A DNA stretch of 13,024 nt from DATDRS01 sp035291605 (GTDB lineage: Bacteria > Chloroflexota > Anaerolineae > Anaerolineales > UBA6663), in NCBI GenBank assembly GCA_035291605.1, contig DATDRS010000010.1, forward strand, positions 1-13,024, in the 5' to 3' direction. A program made the position numbers and the translations under genes. Within the stretch, counting starts at the first letter, position 1; the number at the start of each line of letters is the position of its first letter. Below are positions 4,983 to 11,497 of the stretch, in pieces. The notes under the pieces were generated by a model. That model saw nothing but the letters and a program-made list of their open reading frames with translations, had not been told where the DNA came from and ran no database searches.

Positions 4983-6998
4983 CTAATTTTGCTTGACGAG
5001 CTCGCCGGAGGCGACCAGTTGCCGAAAGACATCGGCGCGGAGCCTGGCTTGCGGGCCGGTCGGGAAGTTTTGGCCGTCCGTCCGCTCGAGGACGACGCCG
5101 CGCGGGTGGCTGTCCTGCCATACCACCTTGACGACCCGGACCGTGTTTTGCAGCGCATTCCACCAATAGATTTCTCCCTCGGAAAACCCCGATGTGAGAG
5201 CGGAGGCCGGCTGAGGCGCTTCGCCCTGGCTTGCCTCAATCGCCTCGGGCGTTGGGCTGAATGCGTCTTTCTGATCGCTCTCGCGCGGCGGTGATTCGAA
5301 GAAAAGACGCTCGGCAGATGGGTGAGGCGACTCCTGAGCCGTATCGGCCTGGGAGGCTGAACCGTTGCCCGCCTGCGCCTCGGGAGCAGGCCGGCTCGCT
5401 TCGCCGCTTTTGCCCTTCTCGGCCGGCGCTTCGTCGCCAATGTCCACCGTGGGGCTGGACAGCCGGCGGATGTAATCCAGCGCCTCCTTGGTTTTCTCTG
5501 GCAGCCCAGTGGTCTGTCCCTTCAGGCCGTCGTAGAGTTCCTGCAGTTTGATCGAATACATGCGCAGCATGTCGCGGGCGCGCATCTGTTCTTCTGTGAC
5601 CAGCAGCGCGGAAGCCCAGCTGCGGTCGGAGAATTCGGCGCTGCTGGAACTGGCCGCCGACCTGCCGCGCCCGGTGGGATAGAACTGGAAGGTCGCCCGC
5701 TGCCACCATTCACTGATAGAGACAAGCAGACGCTCGAGCGTCTGGCTGCGGGCCTTGCGCCGTTCATCATCGGCTTTGAACTGGCCGCTCTTGAGTTTGG
5801 CTGTGGCGTCGGCCTGCCAGGCGTTGATCAATTCCTGTGAGACGTCCTCCGGCGTTTCGATCGTCCCGACGCCAATCCAGATCAGCTCCACCCCGGCGGC
5901 CTCGAACCGTTTGGCCGTCGCCTCGTCGTAAAACGAGAGCGAGAGCGGGCGGCGGGCGTTGGCCGGGGCGGCCAGGCTCGCCACCGGTTCCGTGCTCATC
6001 ACCACGCCCGCCTCGACGGCCTCCTGATGGCCGGGCGGCACCATGCTCACTTTGCTCTTTTGCGCGATGATGTCTTTGAGCAGACGGCTGCCGATGTAGC
6101 GCGTGACCACGCCGCTCGCCATCCCCGCGATGGATTCCGTCCACGGCGCGGAGCGGAACCCTGCGCTGATGGATTTGCCGTAGACCACGCGGCGCAGGGC
6201 GACGTCGTCGAGGGGATAGGGATTGTCCTTGCTGCGCGGCTGTCCGCCGCTCCACAACCGGAAGGCCACCTGGACGTCGGTGACTTTGACGGGGATGCCG
6301 TCTTTGGTGTAGACGAGCATGTCGTCGCGCCGGCGGATCTGGTCGCGCAGGTCCACTACTTCGCGCAGCCGCTCGAAGCCGTGCACGAAGGTCCCTGAGG
6401 TGGCCCGGTAGATGATCGACTCGCCGCCCGGCCGCTCGAACAGCGCGGCATTGCCGAGGTGAATCTTGACGTAGCCCGGCCCGCCGATCCGGTACAGCGC
6501 CGACTCCTTCGAGGCCTCGGTCACCAGGCCGTCCTTGATCTCGATCGAGGAGTATGAGCCGCCGAACATCGCGCTGACCAGGTAGTTCAGCGCCAATTGC
6601 GGATCGTCCAGTTCAAACAGGTCCTGGAGGTATTTCGCCCCGGCGCGCAAGCCGAGCAGGATCATGATCAGGGGCACCACCAGATGCCGCAGCACGTCCA
6701 GGTGGAACAGCGCCGCGACGACGACGATGATGGGGCTGACGAGGAAGGCCACGAAACCCGGCATCCCTTCGAGGAGGGCCGAGGTATCCAGCACCGGGTG
6801 CTCGACCAGCGCGGCCGTCAGCCACACCACCGCCATGAAGGCCATGAGGGCCTGGAAGCGGAACTGCGGGCCATGCTCGTCGCGCGAGAGCACGTGATCC
6901 AGCACGCTCTGGACCTGCTGGTTCCACCACTGCTTCAGCGCGGCCAGGTCGCGGTTTAGCGGCGATCGGGCGACTCGCTTTGGAGGCGTTTGGCCCAT
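4983..6998 (-). CDS. SPFH/band-7-like membrane protein, long form
   Basis: A 671-aa protein. Three hydrophobic segments near the N-terminus (about 48-64, 79-98, 104-118) are followed by an SPFH-like module (about 150-400): VVDLRDQIRRRDDMLVYTKDGIPVKVTDVQVAFRLW (215-249) matches the 'x-R-x-x-x-V-TKDG-V-V' core, and RFEAAGVELIWIGVGTIETPEDVSQELINAWQ (364-395) matches the end of the fold. A helical segment (400-515), a disordered Pro/Ser/Glu-rich linker (520-600) and a distinct small C-terminal domain (604-671, GEIYWWNALQNTVRVVKVVWQ) follow. The start at 6998 overlaps the end of the 435-aa gene by 43 nt; GAGGA lies about 9 nt upstream, inside that gene, which suggests coupled translation. SPFH proteins form ring or cage assemblies on membranes; this specific role is unknown. 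The SPFH call rests on motif and architecture, not on a profile search. Confidence 0.78.
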   Translation of the reverse strand: MGQTPPKRVARSPLNRDLAALKQWWNQQVQSVLDHVLSRDEHGPQFRFQALMAFMAVVWLTAALVEHPVLDTSALLEGMPGFVAFLVSPIIVVVAALFHLDVLRHLVVPLIMILLGLRAGAKYLQDLFELDDPQLALNYLVSAMFGGSYSSIEIKDGLVTEASKESALYRIGGPGYVKIHLGNAALFERPGGESIIYRATSGTFVHGFERLREVVDLRDQIRRRDDMLVYTKDGIPVKVTDVQVAFRLWSGGQPRSKDNPYPLDDVALRRVVYGKSISAGFRSAPWTESIAGMASGVVTRYIGSRLLKDIIAQKSKVSMVPPGHQEAVEAGVVMSTEPVASLAAPANARRPLSLSFYDEATAKRFEAAGVELIWIGVGTIETPEDVSQELINAWQADATAKLKSGQFKADDERRKARSQTLERLLVSISEWWQRATFQFYPTGRGRSAASSSSAEFSDRSWASALLVTEEQMRARDMLRMYSIKLQELYDGLKGQTTGLPEKTKEALDYIRRLSSPTVDIGDEAPAEKGKSGEASRPAPEAQAGNGSASQADTAQESPHPSAERLFFESPPRESDQKDAFSPTPEAIEASQGEAPQPASALTSGFSEGEIYWWNALQNTVRVVKVVWQDSHPRGVVLERTDGQNFPTGPQARLRADVFRQLVASGELVKQN

Positions 6999-8263
6999 AA
7001 CTCCATGTCCTCAAGCATTTTCCGCAGGTCGGCGTTGCCGTTGGGCTGGCTCTGCGCCGACGGATCCTGGGCCAGGCGGCGCGTGGCCTCGGCCAGGCTG
7101 ACCGCTGCTTCCGGCAGCGACGGGCGCCGGCCTTTGAGCAATTGCTCGCGCACGTACTGCGCGAGCATGACCAGCGCGTGCTCGCGGCCGGCCGCCTGAC
7201 CTTCCTGGCGGCACTTGCGGATGCCAGGGTCTTTCTCGGCGGCCATCTCCCCGGCCCGGCCCTCCCAGTCTTTCCGCCAATTCTCGATGTGCTTCCGGCG
7301 CACATCCTCGGGCAGGGTCAGGCCGGAGAGGCTGACGCCCAGCACCCGGAGGCCGCGCTCGGCCAACACCCGGCTTTCCCGCGAGTTCTCGTCCGATCCC
7401 GTCCCCATCAACCGGCTCTGGATTTGATATTGCACGCCGTCCAGCAAGGCCATCGAGGTGTCGCGCGAGCTGAAGAGCGACTCAAAATCCCGCTGCATCA
7501 TCTGCTCGCGCCACACGTCATTCGCGAGCAGCGCCGGCAATTCGGCCCACTCCCCCTGCTCGTTGTCCCGATAGGTCCGGCCATAGAACGCTTTGAGCGC
7601 GTTCTCCTTGCTGAACGCATAGGGCGGCTGCCTGGGGTCGGTCCAGTCGTGGAGCGGCTTCGGCTCGCCGCTTTCGAGCATGAAGGTCACGCCGATGTCT
7701 ACTTTGACCTCGATCCCGTCGCGGGTGAGCGCCCGCACCTGCTCCACGCGGCGCGCCTGCTTCCGCAGGTCGAGCGCCTCGCCCCCGGCGGTGTACTCGC
7801 CGGGGCGCGTGAACACCACCCCTGAACCCTCGGCCCGCGTCAGTTGCGTATCGGTGCGCAGGACCACGCCGCTGGTGTTGTCCACCAGGATCACCCCCGC
7901 CGCCAGATTCAGGTTGGATTTTTCCTCGGCGCTCGCCACCAGTTGGCCTTCCTTTACAAAAATCGCCGGGCCGGGCAGGCCTGAGGAGTAGCGCAGGAAG
8001 TGGTCGCGCGCCTGTTTGCGCTCTTCCAGCGAGTACACGGGCATCACAAACTGCGAGACCAGCGCGTGGATCAGGTTTTGCGCGACCAGGGGCGCGGCGA
8101 TGGCAAACCCGAACGAGACGAGCGCCCGCCAGAAATCCGCGCTGAAGTCCAGCCGGATGAGCGCCTGCAGGTCGTCCAGGTACAACAAAACCACTAGGCC
8201 GAGGATGAGGATGGCGCCGATAGTCCACACGAACCGTGGCTGGCGGTAAAACGGGGCTCTCAT
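6956..8263 (-). CDS. SPFH/band-7-like membrane protein, short form
   Basis: A 435-aa protein from ATG 8263. Two hydrophobic segments (about 12-28 and 44-63) are followed by a beta-rich SPFH-like region: GVILVDNTSGVVLRTDTQ (123-140), RRVEQVRALTRDGIEVKVDIGVTFML (171-196), and GLRVLGVSLSGLTLPEDVRRKHIENW (304-329), then a helical C-terminus. The same landmarks occur in the next gene downstream, so the two are probably paralogues and partners. An in-frame ATG exists at 8299, but it lies in the -35 box of a strong promoter whose predicted start coincides with ATG 8263; the latter is therefore preferred, as a leaderless message. The gene overlaps the downstream one by 43 nt. Function is unknown; HflK/HflC-like or prohibitin-like assembly is an analogy only. 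Confidence 0.78.
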   Translation of the reverse strand: MRAPFYRQPRFVWTIGAILILGLVVLLYLDDLQALIRLDFSADFWRALVSFGFAIAAPLVAQNLIHALVSQFVMPVYSLEERKQARDHFLRYSSGLPGPAIFVKEGQLVASAEEKSNLNLAAGVILVDNTSGVVLRTDTQLTRAEGSGVVFTRPGEYTAGGEALDLRKQARRVEQVRALTRDGIEVKVDIGVTFMLESGEPKPLHDWTDPRQPPYAFSKENALKAFYGRTYRDNEQGEWAELPALLANDVWREQMMQRDFESLFSSRDTSMALLDGVQYQIQSRLMGTGSDENSRESRVLAERGLRVLGVSLSGLTLPEDVRRKHIENWRKDWEGRAGEMAAEKDPGIRKCRQEGQAAGREHALVMLAQYVREQLLKGRRPSLPEAAVSLAEATRRLAQDPSAQSQPNGNADLRKMLEDMELWAKRLQSESPDRR

Positions 8264-8270
8264 GCAAACG

Positions 8271-8299
8271 ATTGTAGTACGAGTTAGAGCGTTGAACAA
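8271..8299 (-). promoter_or_regulatory. Promoter predicted to give a leaderless SPFH mRNA
   Basis: Minus strand: -35 TTGTTC (8294-8299), spacer of exactly 17 nt, -10 TACAAT (8271-8276), then CGTTTGC and ATG at 8263. A start 7 nt past the -10 falls on the A of the ATG. No Shine-Dalgarno is possible in that message. Confidence 0.65.
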
Positions 8300-8305
8300 A
8301 TGCCC

Positions 8306-8338
8306 AACCCCCCCATTTGCTTGTCATCTGTGGGGGTT
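8306..8338 (-). terminator. Possible weak terminator hairpin after the 1038-aa gene
   Basis: On the minus strand AACCCCC (8332-8338), which overlaps the TAA stop, can pair with GGGGGTT (8306-8312) across a 19-nt loop. No T-run follows at once, so termination efficiency is doubtful. The hairpin lies just upstream of the SPFH promoter. Confidence 0.25.
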
Positions 8339-11300
8339 AAGGCCCCACCCTCACCATCCCCAACGGCACGCGCCCGTCCGGGAATGCCTCGGTCACTAGC
8401 CGGTCGCCCGTCGCCGGGAGATACATCCCTGCGAACAAGGTGTATGTTCCGGGCTGCAGGTCGGCGGGCAGGTTGAGCGTCCGTGTCTCGCTCACAAACT
8501 CTCCAGGGAGCCAGCCGGTCGTGGGCCGCGTCCGATCGGCGGGCACGCCATCCGATTGCGCCAGGAGCGCGCCTTCAGGGCTCAGCAGATGGACAAAGAC
8601 GTGATAACCGCTCGCCGATATAGTCTGGTTGCCCTTCCACACGAGCATTACCGACATGGGCTGCCCGGGCGCAGCGTCCGTAGGGGTCAGGTTTGTCCCG
8701 AACAGCGTCACCGGCCCCAGGTTGACGTTCAGCGCGCGCTCCACCGGCGGCGCGGTGAAGGTGCGGTCGGGCGCGGTGATGAGCAATGATCCAACGGACT
8801 GCGCTTCCCCGCTCGCCGCAAGCGCCCAGGTGTACTCACCCGTTTCGAGCGCCGCCGGGAGGCGCACCACAACCCGATCACGGATGGTGTCCGCCGCCTC
8901 CCAGAGAGAAGTCGGGTAGCGGCCTCCGATCGTGAAGGGATGCGTGACCCGTGCTTTTCCGGCTGCGTCCAGCAGTCGCAGCTCACCCCGTAGATCAGCC
9001 GATGGCGGTGACAGAACGCTCCAGCACAAAGAGGCGGTAATATCATTGCCGGGCGCGGCCTGCGGCGAACTGAACCCGGCCTCTTGCAGGACAAGCGCGC
9101 CGAGTCTGTCGAAGCCGGCCTCGCCTGCATCCCGGCAGAGCCGTTTTCGTGACGGCGCGTTGATCGTCACTGGCCCAACCCTCGCCGCGCCGATGCTTTG
9201 CAGGTTGTAATAGGCAAAAACATTCGCCTCGACGAAATATTCCCCCGGCGGCGCCCCGGCGAGTGGAGTCAGGACGTATGATTCCATGATGTATTGATCG
9301 TCGGGCCAGAAATCGGTGCCGGGGGTGAAGCGCCAATCACGCGGGCGCGGCGTATCGCCCTCGCTCCAGGTCAGGCCGTCCGCATCCACCAGCCGGAGCT
9401 GGAACCCGTACGCCACGCCGAGCCTGTGATTGGCCTTCCAGTAGAGATTCACCGTGACGGGATCGTCCGCAACGATGGTTTCCCGGTCCGCGTCCCACCC
9501 CAGCAGCGTCAACTCGCCGGCGAAATCCTGGTTGAGCAGGTGCGCTGCGCCGGCCAGCCCTTCGGGCATCAGCCCGCGCCGGAGCAGCGGCGTGTACCCG
9601 GCATCGTAGACGAGGGGCCGGGCGAGGGCGAGGAAAATCCCAAATCCCAAGAGCCAAGCCCCAGATTTGGCGTCTGAGGCCGGAAGTCTGAAGTCGGCTT
9701 CTTGGGTCTTAAGCCGTAAGCCTTGCGGCTTGACGATCCAGAGACAGAGTAAGAGGCCAGCCCACGAGAGCGCCGAGCCGATCACGCGTGGAGGGGTTGC
9801 GCCGAAACTGAAAGCCAGCGCATGATCTCCGGCCGGCACGTCAACGGCCATCAGGCCTTCGGGGTAAGTGATCCGCACGGGCACGGGTTGGCTGTCCAGC
9901 CTCGCGCGCCAGCCGGGGAAGTAGAACGTCCGGTACACGAAGGTGAACGGTTGAGGCGCAGTGATCGTGAAGGCATGGCCGCGCCCGCCCTCGGCTGCGA
10001 TGTTCACGACCGTTCCCGGTGGGGGGGAGTCAAAACGGTCAATCTCCTCCCCGTGGATCAGCTTCGTGCGGGCAGGGAGCGTGTCGGGAAGTTTCTCCAC
10101 CCACACGGGCAGGAACTCGGCGGCGGTCGAGGTGCCGATCAGGTCAGGCGGGATCTCGAACCCGGCGACATCCGCGAGGGTTGGATGAATGGGCGCCGGC
10201 TCGAGGGGCGGGGAGGCGAAGGGGAGGCCGGCGATGACTAAAAAGGAAATCGTAAGGGGCAGAGTGATGGATGGCAGAGGGCGGATGGCAGGGGATGAAT
10301 GGGAGCGAAAAAGCCCACCGGCGAGCAGGGCTATGGATAATGAAATGAACCCCAGCAGACGCCACGGGTAGAGGGTGAGGCGCAGGAGGGGCAATGCGTC
10401 CCATACGGGCTGTGAGGCCGGGAGAACGAGGAAAACGGCGAGGAGCGTCGTCGCAGCGAAGAAGGAGTAAGAGAATTTGGGGGTCTGAGGGGCGAAGAGA
10501 AGGCGAAGAAGGCTGAGGCTGGCGATGACCAGCGCTGCCAGCGGGAGCGAGCGAATGACCGGCGGGTTGAGCAGGTCCGGGTCAACCGGCAGGCGGGGGA
10601 GCGCCAACAACTCGCGCAGCGGCGTGAAGTGCGTGAAGTAAAACATGCTGCTGTTGGAGGTAGCGTTGGAGAATTGGACGTGCTTGATTTCCGCGAGCGA
10701 GGGCAGCCAATAGGACGCGGAGAGAAGGAGGGCGATGACGAATGAGAAAATGACGAATGAAAAATGGCGAATGAAGAGGGAAACAGGCCGCCTCCCGGTT
10801 TCGACCGGTCGCCGACGGCTGGCCGGCCAGGCTTCCCACAACCCATAGAGGCCGAGCAGCGGCATGGCTTGCAGGCTGACGGCGTTGTGAGCGAAGATGA
10901 ACGCGCCCATGGCCAGCCCGGCCCAGGCCACGGCGCGGCCGTCGCCCTGCGCGGCGCGGCGGAGGTAGAGCATCGTCAACGGGAGAAGCGCCAGGGCTGT
11001 CACTTCGGGCAGCGCGCCGCGAATGTGGGCGTTGTAGAGCAGATAGGGGCTGTAGAGGTAAGCCACGCCCGCGACCAGCCCCGGCGTTTCGCCGAAGTGC
11101 TCGCGCCCGAGGCGGTAGGCGAACCACGCTGCGCAGAGCAGGGCGGCGGCGTACGCCGCCTTGAACGCCGTGAGGAAGTCCGGGCCAAGCAGGTGGAAGA
11201 TTTCGGCGAGGTAGTGGCTGAGGTAGGGGAAGAAATTGAAGACCGGGTAGCCGTACCCATGCACGAGGTCGGGCGCCCAACGAGGGAAGAGTACGCCCGC

Positions 11301-11453
11301 GCGGACGAGGCGATCCAGCTCGACCACGCGGTAATAGTGCAGGAAGTTATCATTCGTCCGGGGGAAGCCGGGGTGGGTGAAGGGCCACAAGGCGGGCAGG
11401 GCGAACAGGGTGAGAAGCCCATAGGGTTGCAGACGGCGAATCCAGGCGCGCAT
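8337..11453 (-). CDS. Large membrane protein, PTPS-related/YfhO-like (GT-C-like)
   Basis: A 1038-aa protein. The N-terminal half is a multipass membrane region with a first extracytoplasmic loop NDNFLHYYRVVELDRLVRAG (34-53) and GYGYPVFNFFPYLSHYLAEIF (66-86), typical of the 'PTPS-related' membrane family, which resembles GT-C glycosyltransferases. A YfhO-like beta region follows (about 425-550: YFPGWRARLDSQPVPV, AVDVPAGDHALAFSF), then transmembrane segments at about 556-574 and 598-615. The C-terminal third holds three related beta domains (about 645-765, 780-895, 905-1038), each with a V-LxW strand and a PGxY or TGEY strand. A role in surface glycan or lipid-linked sugar transfer is an inference; no substrate can be named. 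Three low-complexity heptad tracts (residues about 227-240, 388-395, 575-606) fall at or between membrane segments. The start at 11453 has TATAAT only 8 nt upstream, so the message is probably leaderless. Confidence 0.8.
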   Translation of the reverse strand: MRAWIRRLQPYGLLTLFALPALWPFTHPGFPRTNDNFLHYYRVVELDRLVRAGVLFPRWAPDLVHGYGYPVFNFFPYLSHYLAEIFHLLGPDFLTAFKAAYAAALLCAAWFAYRLGREHFGETPGLVAGVAYLYSPYLLYNAHIRGALPEVTALALLPLTMLYLRRAAQGDGRAVAWAGLAMGAFIFAHNAVSLQAMPLLGLYGLWEAWPASRRRPVETGRRPVSLFIRHFSFVIFSFVIALLLSASYWLPSLAEIKHVQFSNATSNSSMFYFTHFTPLRELLALPRLPVDPDLLNPPVIRSLPLAALVIASLSLLRLLFAPQTPKFSYSFFAATTLLAVFLVLPASQPVWDALPLLRLTLYPWRLLGFISLSIALLAGGLFRSHSSPAIRPLPSITLPLTISFLVIAGLPFASPPLEPAPIHPTLADVAGFEIPPDLIGTSTAAEFLPVWVEKLPDTLPARTKLIHGEEIDRFDSPPPGTVVNIAAEGGRGHAFTITAPQPFTFVYRTFYFPGWRARLDSQPVPVRITYPEGLMAVDVPAGDHALAFSFGATPPRVIGSALSWAGLLLCLWIVKPQGLRLKTQEADFRLPASDAKSGAWLLGFGIFLALARPLVYDAGYTPLLRRGLMPEGLAGAAHLLNQDFAGELTLLGWDADRETIVADDPVTVNLYWKANHRLGVAYGFQLRLVDADGLTWSEGDTPRPRDWRFTPGTDFWPDDQYIMESYVLTPLAGAPPGEYFVEANVFAYYNLQSIGAARVGPVTINAPSRKRLCRDAGEAGFDRLGALVLQEAGFSSPQAAPGNDITASLCWSVLSPPSADLRGELRLLDAAGKARVTHPFTIGGRYPTSLWEAADTIRDRVVVRLPAALETGEYTWALAASGEAQSVGSLLITAPDRTFTAPPVERALNVNLGPVTLFGTNLTPTDAAPGQPMSVMLVWKGNQTISASGYHVFVHLLSPEGALLAQSDGVPADRTRPTTGWLPGEFVSETRTLNLPADLQPGTYTLFAGMYLPATGDRLVTEAFPDGRVPLGMVRVGP
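9635..9729. repeat. Degenerate heptanucleotide tracts inside the 1038-aa gene
   Basis: Plus strand: AAATCCC, AAATCCC, AAGAGCC, AAGCCCC (9635-9662); GAAGTCT, GAAGTCG (9683-9696); TTAAGCC, GTAAGCC, TTGCGGC (9709-9729). They encode the loop of residues about 575-606 between two predicted membrane helices. Confidence 0.7.
10269..10291. repeat. 14-bp-spaced repeat inside the 1038-aa gene
   Basis: GGATGGCAG occurs at 10269-10277 and 10283-10291, a period of 14 (two heptads). The surrounding 10232-10305 is of similar purine-rich low complexity and encodes a loop (about residues 384-405) between membrane segments. Confidence 0.6.
10735..10774. repeat. Three copies of ATGRCGAATGA inside the 1038-aa gene
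   Basis: The 11-base core occurs at 10735, 10750 and 10764 (periods 15 and 14). On the coding strand it yields the repeated, hydrophobic FSFVIFSFVI, which forms or extends a predicted membrane helix at residues about 231-245. A similar string (AGACGAATGAGAG, 4951-4963) lies in the gap before psuG. Confidence 0.75.
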
Positions 11454-11461
11454 GGGGGAGG

Positions 11462-11467
11462 ATTATA
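11462..11467 (-). promoter_or_regulatory. Consensus -10 box of the 1038-aa gene (leaderless)
   Basis: TATAAT on the minus strand with only 8 nt to ATG 11453, so transcription should start within 0-3 nt of the start codon. No good -35 is visible at 16-18 nt. The 44-nt gap is shared with the divergent aminotransferase gene. Confidence 0.5.
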
Positions 11468-11484
11468 GTGGATAATAGACGCAC

Positions 11485-11491
11485 GAGGTGA
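11485..11491 (+). promoter_or_regulatory. Shine-Dalgarno of the aminotransferase gene
   Basis: GAGGTGA ends 6 nt before ATG 11498 and supports that start. A second AGGTGA (11574-11579) lies 8 nt before an in-frame ATG at 11588, so a shorter product from residue 31 cannot be excluded. Confidence 0.65.
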
Positions 11492-11497
11492 CCTTCC

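Noticed and set aside
8264..8299. Extended N-terminus of the short SPFH protein from ATG 8299
   Set aside because: That ATG overlaps the -35 box of a well-formed promoter whose start falls at ATG 8263, and the extra 12 residues add nothing recognisable.
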